Numbered from the stretch's first letter, positions 27,001 through 35,158 are shown. The stretch is DNA of 64,000 nt from Candidatus Opimibacter skivensis (GCA_016722045.1 JADKGY010000035.1:127602-191601); one strand, 5' to 3'. Notes: a model not told the origin generated them from the letters alone. Program-made: numbers and translations.

Positions 27001-27586
27001 TGCACCGTATTTCGATGGCAATTATTTTATTGATTCTCTTCTCGTCAAGCTGACTAATAATTGTGGTAAATCTTATCATGTTATATTCAGAAGTGGCGGT
27101 GCTGAACTGAGTACGACTGCAAGTGGAATTGGCACAGATAGTCTTTATGAATATGAAGAGTTTTCTCCACAGAATTGTGAAGAATGGCGGCACGTCACAC
27201 TTGATCTATCAGCGTATGCAGGTCAGTATGTGACCATTTCTTTTCTGAATAAATCAGGATATGGAAATAATATGTACCTGGATAATATCCTGTTGGAAGA
27301 CACACCATTGTCAATCGGAAACCCAACTAAAACATTAAAATTCCGTTTGCACCCAAATCCTACAAAAGACAATATCGAATTGTCAGGAGAATCATTATCG
27401 GATCAAAATATAAGATTACAGATCTTTTCTGTTTCTGGTCTATTGATGTCTGAGCAGAAAGTGAATGTACCTTCTGGCTCATGGAGTGAGTACATGGATC
27501 TTAATAATTTTCCTGCAGGAACCTACCTGATCAAAGTTACTTCTGATCAGAAGGTATTATGGACACATACTTTGATTAAATTGTAA
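24095..27586 (+). CDS. Secreted sortilin/BNR-repeat protein with PKD and T9SS sorting domain
   Basis: A 1163-residue precursor with signal peptide MKCKLLLLCLLFSIGLFGQ. Residues about 120-800 are a beta-propeller of VPS10/sialidase-like repeats: repeated Asp-box-like units such as STDHGLNWS, TEDGGKNWN, STDGGTIWT, SDDAGESWT, TTDGGKNWD, TTDGGDTWN. A PKD domain follows (about 805-900; FDDYSML...WQWEFPGGEPSTSN...VTLTVTNPNG), then a beta-sandwich region, then a T9SS sorting domain from about residue 1085 (FRLHPNPTKDNIELSGE...GTYLIKV). It is expected to be exported and surface-attached or released. Enzymatic activity is not certain; many such propellers only bind. Confidence 0.88.
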   Translation: MKCKLLLLCLLFSIGLFGQEYNKVNPVPGESLPVWAQMMYGDHPNIWQVDDLYRIWRQTHPDEKTTYTQYYKKWRHAVDPFISLQGFEKRPTAAETKEFYTRLENLKKKNLLGTSSRGQNQWTNIGPFETFNTNTGPNPFAKSSQANIYCLDQSLSNPDVLYVGTEGSEIFKSTDHGLNWSCVSRAINISAVTAIEINPTNPDIVFAGENTNIWKTEDGGKNWNLVLTDPNMYPNEILINPANDSIVLAATQNGLYRSTDGGTIWTRLLPEPCYDVEWKTDDPTVAFLVRNDPAQLICRFYKSNDSGLTWTLRDNGWFFSDLEGRNDGGAKLAVSKADPNRIYAVLIGEAKTDDAGFIGIYRSDDAGESWTLPNPPAGGPWDETNHPDMATIGHTGGYHQGFYNLGFDVSDTNPDDLLVGFVSLWYSTNGAISFTCFGGYCGNPFNYVHPDCQDIEINGDDVWMTSDGGVEYSNDFFATHYARNRGITGSDFWGFGTGWNDDLFVGGRYHNGNTGWYENWLPGECLSLGGGEASTGYVNPGEGRKTYYSDIGGVILPEEENGYAEYFQIGKTPNESYYDAESGEMEWDPRSWNTFYVTNDNKLWITTDGGKNWDIKHEFGTDITARAMSFEISRSDPKVMYVFQRASYTWDTGLLWKTTDGGDTWNQLPLPPGYARRVVLALSPENENQCWLAYPDGNDNEKIYFTNNRGESWQNLTTSALDGEHITYILAQGGTDGGIYLGTFRTIWFKDNTMADWTPYNDGLPVQISTCILRPFYRDGKIRLGAYGKGIWEAPFAVPSKPLAQPMVNKRLSSCPGDTIEFDDYSMLSHAGATWQWEFPGGEPSTSNVRNPKVIYHQSGKYDVTLTVTNPNGTSTKTIPEMVEIQSPEINELPPLIDFSTTDYFTIVNPDDTITWEPVRLTSCNPAGDTAYYVHNYIYGSYGQDELVLPVNMDLTKAINPSLSFDVAYAPYFDGNYFIDSLLVKLTNNCGKSYHVIFRSGGAELSTTASGIGTDSLYEYEEFSPQNCEEWRHVTLDLSAYAGQYVTISFLNKSGYGNNMYLDNILLEDTPLSIGNPTKTLKFRLHPNPTKDNIELSGESLSDQNIRLQIFSVSGLLMSEQKVNVPSGSWSEYMDLNNFPAGTYLIKVTSDQKVLWTHTLIKL

Positions 27587-27627
27587 ATAACAATTCATTT
27601 TTTACGCTATGCATAAAACTTACAAAT

Positions 27628-28224
27628 ATGAAATCAGTGTTATTTTCTTTATTAATTGTCTTTAGCATTGCATGTAGCAAAGAAGATCAACGATCCTACC
27701 CTATTGTTTACAATTTCTATCAAAAAGATCAAACAGATATAGGTCAATACCTGATCACTAATAATCATCGGCTTATCCCTTTATCTCCAGCCATTGGAAA
27801 TTTTGGATTTTACAAAGCTGACCTGATTGAACAAATTAATGAATTAACCAAGATAGCCTTTGACGTAAGAGACATCACATTATTAAGCAAAGACTCACTC
27901 AACATCCACTTCTTCACTGATGATGAAGAATTTAATGCTGTCCTTGGGTACACAATAATCAATGAAGAAATCCGAATTGACTCAAGCGAGGAAGGGTTAT
28001 TAACTTTTGACAAAAACAAGGACCAATTTATTGTTTGCTGGTCAGCAACATTTCCTATATCAGGACCAAATGCAATACTTCCGTCATCGATATACAATTC
28101 TTACAATGATCGATGCCTTTTTGGATATTCAAATGAAGATTACGCTCAGCGATTATTGGATAGCCTGAACTATCAACCCTTTGACACTATAGGAGTGATA
28201 TTGACAAAAATATATTATCAATAA
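27628..28224 (+). CDS. Hypothetical lipoprotein
   Basis: A 198-residue precursor with a short lipoprotein signal (SVLFSLLIVFSIACS, lipobox Cys about 16). The mature part is acidic and has no motif I recognise; the pattern of alternating hydrophobics (ITLLSKDSLNIHFFTDDEEFNAVLGYTII) suggests a beta-rich fold. It starts 41 nt after the BNR-protein gene on the same strand, so it may be co-transcribed. Unknown function. Confidence 0.6.
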   Translation: MKSVLFSLLIVFSIACSKEDQRSYPIVYNFYQKDQTDIGQYLITNNHRLIPLSPAIGNFGFYKADLIEQINELTKIAFDVRDITLLSKDSLNIHFFTDDEEFNAVLGYTIINEEIRIDSSEEGLLTFDKNKDQFIVCWSATFPISGPNAILPSSIYNSYNDRCLFGYSNEDYAQRLLDSLNYQPFDTIGVILTKIYYQ

Positions 28225-28272
28225 AGATAAAGGCGCTTTCTTAGACAACAGATATTGCTATTCAAATATGCC

Positions 28273-28620
28273 GCTCCTACGGAGCTCAAAATCTTATTTT
28301 CTAATAATCCTACAGATATTTCGCTCCTACGGAGCTATTGTAGTTGTCAGATTTCATTAGGTCAGTAAGTCGAACATATCCGTATCTCAGGGGGCCAAAG
28401 AGATAGTTGAACTCTCAAAGATTGACGTTGATGAATAATCGATTGGAAAGAAATTTTAAGCTCCGTAGGAGCGTAATATCTGTAACAACCAACATCTAAA
28501 TCCCTCTTTAGCTCCGTAGGAGCGTAATATCTGTAACAACCAACATCTAAATCCCTCTTCAGCTCCGTAGGAGCGATATATCTGTAACAACCAATCCCAA
28601 AAATCTTTCCCAAGCTCCGT
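28273..28620. repeat. GCTCCTACGGAGC hairpin repeats, two opposed groups
   Basis: Two copies read GCTCCTACGGAGCT on the plus strand (28273-28286, 28323-28336). Facing them is a tandem of 51-bp units on the other orientation, starting at 28459, 28510, 28561 and 28613 (last one truncated). Each unit starts AGCTCCGTAGGAGC and continues with TATCTGTAACAACCAA. The remaining part of the 482-nt gap shows no gene. Confidence 0.85.
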
Positions 28621-28706
28621 AGGCGGTGTGCTGAGCGCTAGTCGAAGTAAGTGACATATTTACCCACCTCTATGAAGGAAATACATCAAATCATGAAAAT
28701 CGATGT

Positions 28707-30113
28707 TTAGACGCTCACACTCTTTTTCCTCATCACCGCCATATAATAAATCGGTATGCCTATCAGCGTGATGATCAACCCCGGCCACGTAAACTGTGGC
28801 TTATATATTATCAACAAAATACAAAACGAAATCCCCATCACTATATAAATAGCAGGTAAAAACGGATATCCAAATGCCTTATAAGGTCGCTCTATCTCAG
28901 GTCTCTTCTTCCGGAGAATAAATATTCCTACAATCGTCAACACATAAAAAATCACAACGACGAATGAGACCATATCCAGCAACTGCCCATACCTGCCGCT
29001 GATACTCCATAGACAAGCGATTATTCCCTGCACCCATAAGGACCATGCCGGCACAGCAAAACGACTCAGCTCGCCGGCAGGTTTAAAAAACAAGCCATCT
29101 TTCGCCATTGTATAATAGACTCTTGCGCCTGCCAGTATCAGACCATTGTTGCATCCAAATGTGGAAACCATGATCATGAGGGCGATGATGATTGTGCCCA
29201 CATTACCAAATATCACATGAGAAGCCGCAACAGCCACTCTGTCTTTTTCTGCTCCGGCTATAGCCTCCATCGGCAAAACAGCGGTGTACATAAAATTTGT
29301 TGAAACATAAATGATGGTCACGATCAATGTGCCTAAGAAAAGAGCCAATCCAATATTCCGATGAGGATTCTTTATCTCACCTGCTATGAAGGTCACATTG
29401 TTCCATGCATCACTGCTGAATATAGAACCCACCATAGCGGCAGCAATCGCACCGAGAGCCGCAGCAAGTGCATAATTCTCAGTACTGCCCAAAGCATGAA
29501 GATTCCACGCATCTGACCAATTCGCTTTCCACACATCACCTTTGAACATGATGAATCCGAACACGATAAGGCCGAACAAACTAGCCAGCTTTGTGACCGT
29601 AAATGAGGTCTGAATAATCTTACCACTTCTGATCCCTCTGGTATTGATGAAGGTCAAAAAAAGTATAAGTACAATAGCCACTAATTGTGCAGGCGATATT
29701 TTGAGAAAACCAAGATCAAGAGCTATTAAATCTTCGCTCACGGAAGGAACCAGATAAGCAAGGAATTTTGCAAATGCAACGCCTACTGCTGCAATAGTCG
29801 CTGTCTGGATGATCGCGAAAAAACTCCATCCATACAGGAAGGCGATCAACGGATTGAAGGCTTCCTTGAGATACACATATTGACCTCCGGCTTTTGGATA
29901 CATTCCACTCAACTCACCATAACTGACTGCAGCCGTAATGGTCATAAATCCAGTGATCAGCCATGCGATGATCAACCACCCCGCACTCCCGACATTGCGC
30001 GTCATGTCTGCACTCACGATGAAGATCCCGGAACCAATCATAGATCCGGCCACAATCATCGTAGCATCCATCAGGGTGAGTGATCGTTTAAATGTTGTTT
30101 CGAGTTCGGCCAT
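28707..30113 (-). CDS. APC-family amino-acid permease
   Basis: A 468-residue transporter with about 12 hydrophobic helices and no signal peptide. The first helix carries GSMIGSGIFIVSADM, the substrate-binding glycine motif typical of APC-superfamily amino-acid/polyamine transporters of the LAT type, and YPKAGGQYVYLKEAFNPL is another family hallmark. It most likely exchanges or imports amino acids across the inner membrane; the specific substrate cannot be deduced. It lies 37 nt downstream of the Coq4-like gene on the same strand, which in turn overlaps the MFS gene, so the three may be one transcript. Confidence 0.88.
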   Translation of the reverse strand: MAELETTFKRSLTLMDATMIVAGSMIGSGIFIVSADMTRNVGSAGWLIIAWLITGFMTITAAVSYGELSGMYPKAGGQYVYLKEAFNPLIAFLYGWSFFAIIQTATIAAVGVAFAKFLAYLVPSVSEDLIALDLGFLKISPAQLVAIVLILFLTFINTRGIRSGKIIQTSFTVTKLASLFGLIVFGFIMFKGDVWKANWSDAWNLHALGSTENYALAAALGAIAAAMVGSIFSSDAWNNVTFIAGEIKNPHRNIGLALFLGTLIVTIIYVSTNFMYTAVLPMEAIAGAEKDRVAVAASHVIFGNVGTIIIALMIMVSTFGCNNGLILAGARVYYTMAKDGLFFKPAGELSRFAVPAWSLWVQGIIACLWSISGRYGQLLDMVSFVVVIFYVLTIVGIFILRKKRPEIERPYKAFGYPFLPAIYIVMGISFCILLIIYKPQFTWPGLIITLIGIPIYYMAVMRKKSVSV

Positions 30114-30150
30114 AAGGGAGATTTTGATTCAAGATAGAAAAAATCTGAAA

Positions 30151-30771
30151 TCAGGAAATCTTCCTCTTCACCGCATACCAAATATTATAGAGAACAAGCA
30201 ATGGAATTTGAATAATAGACACCAAAGAATACAAACCCCCAAATATCAAAAACAAACCAAGATTGAATAAATCCTTTACGCTTGCTTTCGATTCCATTGA
30301 AACCTTATCCAGTCCAAGGGCTTGTTGAATATCGACGATGGACATCGTCATCACTGTTTCTGCCGGAATCGTATCATGATATAAATTTGATGTCCTGCGC
30401 CCTCTTGCATAAGCCTGAATAATTTTCCGGGGATTGATAAGGCATCCTAACACGACTCCACTCGTATCTATTATAAATGCTGCCCAATATTTACCGCAAC
30501 CCGATGCTATCTCCCATGCACTGATTTCACATTCACCAATAAAAGTTGCCGCTGAATACCCTGTCGCCAGATGATGGATATCATGCCATAGAACAGCTTT
30601 ACGGCGTGCATCATAATTGGGCATAAAAAAATGAAAACGCTTATTGACTTCTATTCGCACGACAGGACTACTCAAGCCGCCATCGTCACCTAAATTATTT
30701 TTCTCATAAAATTTCGGCAATAATTCCGCAGGTGTCATCTTATTCGTATCACCGTCAAACTGAGCTTGCAT
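30151..30771 (-). CDS. Coq4-like protein with C-terminal membrane segments
   Basis: A 206-residue protein. Residues about 58-90 read LWHDIHHLATGYSAATFIGECEISAWE in sequence, close to the HDxxHxxTGY...GE motif of Coq4, a zinc-binding ubiquinone-synthesis scaffold or decarboxylase-type protein. Unlike typical Coq4 it continues into hydrophobic segments near residues 168-195 (LFNLGLFLIFGGLYSLVSIIQIPLLVLY). The spacing of the Glu differs by one from the textbook motif. It overlaps the MFS gene by 17 nt. Bacteroidota mostly use menaquinone, so a ubiquinone role is doubtful; a metal-dependent lipid-related enzyme is one alternative. Confidence 0.6.
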   Translation of the reverse strand: MQAQFDGDTNKMTPAELLPKFYEKNNLGDDGGLSSPVVRIEVNKRFHFFMPNYDARRKAVLWHDIHHLATGYSAATFIGECEISAWEIASGCGKYWAAFIIDTSGVVLGCLINPRKIIQAYARGRRTSNLYHDTIPAETVMTMSIVDIQQALGLDKVSMESKASVKDLFNLGLFLIFGGLYSLVSIIQIPLLVLYNIWYAVKRKIS

Positions 30772-31936
30772 CTGCTTTTGTATTGGACATTAAAAAATAT
30801 ACGATTACGCCTGCAGTTACAACAGCAGTTGAGACAAAAGCTGCTCCGGCTCCATACGAATACCAGATGAGCCCGGTAAGCGAACTCGCGATCAATGCGC
30901 AAATACTTTGAAATCCTGTATAAAATCCTATTGCTGTAGCGGTGTCTTTCACATCCGATATATTGCTGATCCACGCCTTCGCCACCCCTTCCGTACAGGC
31001 AGCATAGATTCCATACAAAAAGAAAAAAAGTATATACATATATGGACTTAATTCGAACGCCATACCAAAATAAACAATAGTAAACAGGCAAAGACCTACA
31101 ATAAACGTCCTTTTCATTCCTATACGATCCGCCAGGTGTCCAAGCGGAAAAGCGCTCAATGCATAAATGAGATTATAAAAAATATACACCCCTATCACGA
31201 GCGTATCGCTAAATCCGGCCTGCTTAGCTTTCAGTAGTAAGAATACATCCGAACTATTAAAAAGCGCAAAAACCAATATTCCAATCACGACTTTACGATA
31301 GACCGGCGGGCTATCTTTCCAATAAATCAAAAAAGAAAAAAAAGAGGACGCCTTCTTTTCTTTAGCAACAGGTTTCTTTTTGTCCTTTAGTAAAAAAGAC
31401 GATGCTAATGCAAGTACACCAGGAATAAACGCAATCAAAAACATCTGACGGTATTGCTCAGGATAGAAATGCAGATATAATAAAGCTATCGCCGGACCTA
31501 GCACTGCACCAAGTGTATCCATGGAACGATGAAAACCAAATATCCTTCCCTTGGTCTCCGGAGTGGCTTCATCCGACAGTAATGCATCTCTTGCTCCTGT
31601 ACGTATACCCTTTCCCAGGCGATCTATCGCACGGACAAAAAATATCCATACCGGGAATACAAACAATGCCATGAGTGGCTTCGAAATAGCACTAAGCCCA
31701 TAACCGAGCTGTACAAATGGTACCCGCTTACCTGTCTGATCCGAAATTTTACCAAAATAGCCTTTACTCAATCCGGCAAAGGCTTCAACAAATCCCTCCA
31801 GGATTCCGATCAGCACAATTGAAAAACCAATGCTCTTCAAATAAATAGGCATCACCGGATACAACATCTCGCTCGCCATGTCTGTGAACAGACTGACAAG
31901 TGAGAGGATCCAGATGGTGCGGGTTATATATTTCAA
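30755..31936 (-). CDS. MFS transporter
   Basis: A transporter of about 393 residues with 11-12 hydrophobic helices. The N-terminus RTIWILSLVSLFTDMASEMLYPVMPIYL, and RLGKGIRTGARDALLSDE in the first cytoplasmic loop, are typical of a family of MFS exporters. No ATG is available before the first helix. I choose the TTG at 31936 (giving MKYITRTIWIL). The frame stays open upstream to a GTG at 32032, but that stretch is encoded by GATTTTC and CTCACAT repeats and looks non-native. Substrate unknown. Confidence 0.82.
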   Translation of the reverse strand: MKYITRTIWILSLVSLFTDMASEMLYPVMPIYLKSIGFSIVLIGILEGFVEAFAGLSKGYFGKISDQTGKRVPFVQLGYGLSAISKPLMALFVFPVWIFFVRAIDRLGKGIRTGARDALLSDEATPETKGRIFGFHRSMDTLGAVLGPAIALLYLHFYPEQYRQMFLIAFIPGVLALASSFLLKDKKKPVAKEKKASSFFSFLIYWKDSPPVYRKVVIGILVFALFNSSDVFLLLKAKQAGFSDTLVIGVYIFYNLIYALSAFPLGHLADRIGMKRTFIVGLCLFTIVYFGMAFELSPYMYILFFFLYGIYAACTEGVAKAWISNISDVKDTATAIGFYTGFQSICALIASSLTGLIWYSYGAGAAFVSTAVVTAGVIVYFLMSNTKADASSV

Positions 31937-31941
31937 TTTTG

Positions 31942-31969
31942 GATTTTCGATTTTCGATTTTCGATTTTG
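31942..31969 (-). repeat. Heptamer array (GATTTTC x4)
   Basis: Four 7-nt units directly upstream of the MFS start. Translation of this stretch would add a basic RKSKIENPK-like tail. Confidence 0.8.
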
Positions 31970-32020
31970 AGGCAAGTTATTATTGAATAGTTCATTTAGT
32001 ACCTTGCATTGCCAATATTT

Positions 32021-32074
32021 CTCACATCTCACATCTCACATCTCACATCTCACATCTCACATCTCACATCTCAC
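32021..32074 (-). repeat. Heptamer array (CTCACAT; sense TGAGATG)
   Basis: Nearly eight perfect 7-nt units between the VOC gene and the MFS gene. On the sense (minus) strand TGA falls in all three frames. Confidence 0.9.
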
Positions 32075-32094
32075 GAAATGGATGAGCTAAGCTA

Positions 32095-32122
32095 CTGATT
32101 ACTGCTAACTGAATACTGCTTA
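32095..32122 (-). repeat. Degenerate heptamers starting at a stop codon
   Basis: Minus strand: TAAGCAG, TATTCAG, TTAGCAG, TAATCAG. The first TAA is the stop of the VOC gene. Confidence 0.65.
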
Positions 32123-32515
32123 CCTATTCACTGGTTGTATCATATCCCACAGATTACCATACAGATCTTTGAAAACAGCTACTGTGCCATAAGGCTCAAC
32201 GACAGGGTTCCTTATAAATTCAATATCATGCTCAATCATCTGATGATAATCCCTCCAGAAATTGTCTGTATGAAGAAATAAAAACACTCTACCTCCTGTT
32301 TGATTTCCTATACTTGCTTTCTGCTCATCACTCGATGCCTTTGCCAATAACAAATGACAACCATCACCTTCTCCAGGAGCTATAAGGACCCATCGCTTAT
32401 CCTCTGTCAGAATTGTGTCTTCTACCACATGGAAATTTAGTTTATCAACATAAAAACGAATGGCTTTGTCATAGTCATCCACAACCAGAGAAACATGTGC
32501 TATATGTCTTTTCAT
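32120..32515 (-). CDS. VOC-family (glyoxalase-like) protein
   Basis: A 131-residue protein from ATG 32515 (an upstream open stretch lacks family similarity). The vicinal-oxygen-chelate pattern is clear: HVSLVVDDYDKAIRFYVDKLNF at the start, VLIAPGEGDG in the middle, and GTVAVFKDLYGNLWDMIQP at the end, where the Glu of classical members is replaced by Asp or Trp context. It is a single-domain form that probably dimerises to make the metal site. Likely a lyase, dioxygenase-like or resistance protein; specific function unknown. Confidence 0.8.
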   Translation of the reverse strand: MKRHIAHVSLVVDDYDKAIRFYVDKLNFHVVEDTILTEDKRWVLIAPGEGDGCHLLLAKASSDEQKASIGNQTGGRVFLFLHTDNFWRDYHQMIEHDIEFIRNPVVEPYGTVAVFKDLYGNLWDMIQPVNR

Positions 32516-32780
32516 ATGGTTAAAGGTAAACTCTTCAATGGTCTGTTGGCGCAAAATTTCGGTTACAACAGAAAAAATAATACTTACCTCAATACCGGAG
32601 ACATTACCATGCTGCATTCATACACACCCCAGCAGAGAACATTCATATTATTTAATTTGATGACTTTGAAAATGATTAATATCATTTAATGCAATGATTG
32701 TCATCAGAATATTTCGAGAGGTACAGCCCTAAATTTAGAAAATCAAGTATTTTATTATTTAACTTTTAAATATAAATAAT

Positions 32781-33239
32781 ATGTCAGCTCTGACTTTATC
32801 AAGGCGTAGCTTGTTTCCCGCCATGACAAGCGACCTGTTTGAACCAGGTTTTTTGGCCCCCCGCATTTTAGGTAGAGACGGTGAGTTATTAGATTTTGAT
32901 TTTGCCAATTTCATGCCTTCTGTCAACATCATTGAAAACACGAAGGACTTCAAAATCGAAATGGCAGCGCCAGGTCTGGAAAAGAAAGATTTCAAAGTAA
33001 GCGTACTCAATGGTATGCTGACCATCAGTTCCGAAAAGAAAGAAGAAAAGAAAGAAGAACATGAACACTATACGTTCAGAGAATTTTCATTCAGAAACTT
33101 CAGTCGTTCCTTCCGTCTTCCGGAAAATTGTATGCCAGAAAAAATTGATGCGAAGTATGAGAATGGAATTCTTCTTGTGGCAATTCCTAAAAAGGAATTA
33201 GCAATTACAAAAGCCCATAAGGAAATTAAAGTCCTCTGA
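32781..33239 (+). CDS. Hsp20/alpha-crystallin small heat-shock protein
   Basis: A 152-residue chaperone. The alpha-crystallin domain spans about residues 50-150: NIIENTKDFKIEMAAPGLEKKDFKVSV, LTISSEKK, FREFSFRNFSRSFRLPE and the signature YENGILLVAIPKKE (A-x-x-x-N-G-x-L). The short N-terminal arm is typical of bacterial class A sHsps. It binds unfolding proteins in the cytoplasm as oligomers without ATP. It stands alone, divergent from the VOC gene, and a hairpin followed by a T-run lies about 120 nt downstream. Confidence 0.93.
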   Translation: MSALTLSRRSLFPAMTSDLFEPGFLAPRILGRDGELLDFDFANFMPSVNIIENTKDFKIEMAAPGLEKKDFKVSVLNGMLTISSEKKEEKKEEHEHYTFREFSFRNFSRSFRLPENCMPEKIDAKYENGILLVAIPKKELAITKAHKEIKVL

Positions 33240-33361
33240 TCATACCCTTAGGCTTAACCGGTTTGTATATTAATATCACAAACCAAAACAAACAATCTGC
33301 CGCAGATAGCTGCACAGAAAACTAAGAGGGTATTGTAATACTGGAGTAGTCGTTCATAAAG

Positions 33362-33437
33362 TTGCCGTTACAGAAATTTGCTTTTTAATTGAAATCTTAA
33401 ACCCCAAAGCAAACTTCTTGTAACGGCAATTTTTTTA
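33362..33437 (+). terminator. Hairpin and T-run downstream of hsp20
   Basis: TTGCCGTTACA...TGCTTT and AAAGCAAACTTC...TGTAACGGCAA form about 22 bp with one bulge and one mismatch, followed by seven Ts. It is 123 nt after the stop. Confidence 0.6.
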
Positions 33438-33487
33438 CCCCCTGCCTCCTAAAAGAGGGAATTGCTTTGTTTTAACCACCAGAATCA

Positions 33488-33910
33488 TTACACCAGATTT
33501 TCCCTTACAAATTCCACCAGCTGATTGTCGGTGATGTAATCTCCTGGCTTAACCAGGATTCTTTTTTTTGCAAAATTTTTTTCCTTGGAGAGATAGTTAT
33601 GAAATTCATTTCGCGCTGGCGCGGGCCCAAAAATTAAAATCTCATCATAAGATTGAAGCTTTTGTGCAAGCTGCTTGTAGTACGAATGAATTTCGTTTTG
33701 AGTTGTGTGATGCTTTGTGAATTCATTGTTCGTCGATCGGTAGTCACCCAATCTTGTACCATCCGGGACCTCACCCGGAATCCTGATCCGCGATTGGACC
33801 GGAGAATGAAATACCTCTATGGCAGCAGCAGATTGTCCGGGGTGAATGATCTTAGCTTCAGCATGGTCCATCCATACACCTATGGTTTTTAATGCTACAT
33901 ATTTTTTCAT
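33488..33910 (-). CDS. baeRF/host-attachment-like small protein
   Basis: A 140-residue protein. TIGVWMDHAEAKII at the N-terminus, and EILIFGPAPARNEFHNYLSK in the second half, resemble the eRF1-domain-2-like fold of bacterial release-factor relatives (baeRF, 'host attachment' or 'translational machinery' proteins). Such proteins are thought to act on ribosomes, often near ribosome-hibernation and stress genes. The only stress gene nearby is hsp20. No GGQ motif is present. The assignment is by pattern only and could be wrong. Confidence 0.5.
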   Translation of the reverse strand: MKKYVALKTIGVWMDHAEAKIIHPGQSAAAIEVFHSPVQSRIRIPGEVPDGTRLGDYRSTNNEFTKHHTTQNEIHSYYKQLAQKLQSYDEILIFGPAPARNEFHNYLSKEKNFAKKRILVKPGDYITDNQLVEFVRENLV

Positions 33911-34053
33911 GATAGATTATTTAACCTGTTTGTAAATAGATTACCTAATCTAATTACATAAAGAACCACGTCAAATGACAAAAATCATTTATGATCATGA
34001 CTTGAATTAATATGCTCGATAATTTTCGGGTAGTAATTAAAAAGAAAACCGTT

Positions 34054-34356
34054 TTAGCCTTCGACATACTTTGCTGCCGTTTTCGCAAAGTGCTCCCACT
34101 TTTTATAGTGGATATAGGGAACCTGAACCCATTCTTTCATCGCTCTTCCTTTTCCTGATGGATCGAAGAGAATAGATCCTTTCAACGACAGGGCTTCTTT
34201 ATGTTCTTCTCCCGCGAGTTTGAAAACCATGCATTCCTGAAAGAAACAACAAAAAGCTTTTCCATTGATTTTAAAACAGGGCTTGCCGAACATTTGAGAT
34301 AGTTCAGCGTTTTTGATGCTCTTTCCAGTTTCAATGAATTGATTTTCCTGTTTCAT
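34054..34356 (-). CDS. TfoX N-terminal domain-like protein
   Basis: A 100-residue protein. MFGKPCFKINGKAFCCFFQECMVFKL and LFDPSGKGRAMKEWVQVPY match the small TfoX_N-like domain (MFGG....G..FA....L.L....). In Gammaproteobacteria TfoX/Sxy regulates competence, but isolated TfoX_N proteins are widespread in Bacteroidota with no known role. It lies 5 nt downstream of the HigA-like gene and is probably co-transcribed with the toxin-antitoxin pair. Confidence 0.7.
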   Translation of the reverse strand: MKQENQFIETGKSIKNAELSQMFGKPCFKINGKAFCCFFQECMVFKLAGEEHKEALSLKGSILFDPSGKGRAMKEWVQVPYIHYKKWEHFAKTAAKYVEG

Positions 34357-34361
34357 TTTAC

Positions 34362-34751
34362 CTAATTTTTCTCTTTCCCCTTTTCTTTCTTTATAATTTT
34401 ATCATTTGCAATCATTGTACTCTTCACACTTGATTTAAGTGGATATCGATTCTTATTCGTATTCCCAGCAGAAATATCTCCGGCAGATGATTTATATTGC
34501 TCAACGTCAATAAAATTTAATACCGGAACTTTTCCAAAAATGATGGCAAGCTCTACCAATTTGCTGACCCGGTGATCGAAATCACCATTCAGGATTTGAG
34601 TAACATACCCTTTTGTGACACCAAGCTTTTCAGCGAGTTGTGTTTTGTTCAGATTATTTTCTTTCCGATATGTTTCGATCATATTGAAAAGATCCAATTG
34701 TATTTTGGTCAGCCAATATTCATTAGATGATACTAATTCTTCTCTTTTCAT
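34362..34751 (-). CDS. XRE-family antitoxin, HigA-like
   Basis: A 129-residue protein with a clear helix-turn-helix: NLNKTQLAEKLGVTKGYVTQILNGDFDHRVSKLVELAIIFGKVP. The C-terminal tail is lysine-rich and probably disordered. It follows the RelE/HigB-like gene by 16 nt, the toxin-first order seen in higBA systems. It likely neutralises that toxin and represses the operon through the palindrome at 35159-35176. Confidence 0.8.
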   Translation of the reverse strand: MKREELVSSNEYWLTKIQLDLFNMIETYRKENNLNKTQLAEKLGVTKGYVTQILNGDFDHRVSKLVELAIIFGKVPVLNFIDVEQYKSSAGDISAGNTNKNRYPLKSSVKSTMIANDKIIKKEKGKEKN

Positions 34752-34767
34752 AGGTCCTTTATTGAGG

Positions 34768-35154
34768 TTAATATTTTAGGGAAATCAAGTAGGCTTTCTT
34801 TATTGCTCTGAAACTGATGATATCCCTTTTTTGCGAATTCTTAAATCCTCCTAATACAATTATTTTTCCACCTGTCTTTTGGATTGCATATACTCGAAGG
34901 TGCTTGCTCTTGAATTCATATTCATTGACACTTTCTTTTACAGGAGTTATATTTTTAAATTTTGTTTCTGGTAATAAACCACCATTACCTAAGTACTCCA
35001 TGTAAGTCAACATTACTTTGAATTCATTTTGGTAAGTAGTCCCTTTGAGTTTCTTTTCAAATAGATCCAAAATGCCAAAACCGTCAATTTCTAGTTGATC
35101 GAATTGCTGTTTAGCATGAATTGATTCAATTTTTCTCAAACCAAATTTAGTCAT
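34768..35154 (-). CDS. RelE/HigB-like toxin
   Basis: A 128-residue protein. The C-terminal half has the RelE/HigB (Gp49-like) pattern: LTYMEYLGNGGLLPETKFKNIT, LRVYAIQKTGGKIIVLGGFKNSQKR, with basic and aromatic residues expected in the ribonuclease site. Family members cut mRNA on the ribosome. Transcribed first in a two- or three-gene unit with the HigA-like antitoxin and the TfoX-like gene. An 18-bp perfect palindrome sits immediately upstream of its start codon. Confidence 0.75.
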   Translation of the reverse strand: MTKFGLRKIESIHAKQQFDQLEIDGFGILDLFEKKLKGTTYQNEFKVMLTYMEYLGNGGLLPETKFKNITPVKESVNEYEFKSKHLRVYAIQKTGGKIIVLGGFKNSQKRDIISFRAIKKAYLISLKY

Positions 35155-35158
35155 AATA

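Noticed and set aside
28362..28613. 83-aa minus-strand frame with repeated GCYRYYAPTELK units
   Set aside because: It is produced by the 51-bp tandem hairpin repeats (51 is a multiple of 3) and has no start context or family resemblance.
28459..28620. Possible CRISPR array
   Set aside because: The units are identical over their whole 51 bp with no variable spacers, and no cas genes are present.
30735..31091. 118-aa minus-strand frame rich in Tyr, Cys and Arg
   Set aside because: It is an out-of-frame shadow inside the MFS transporter gene.
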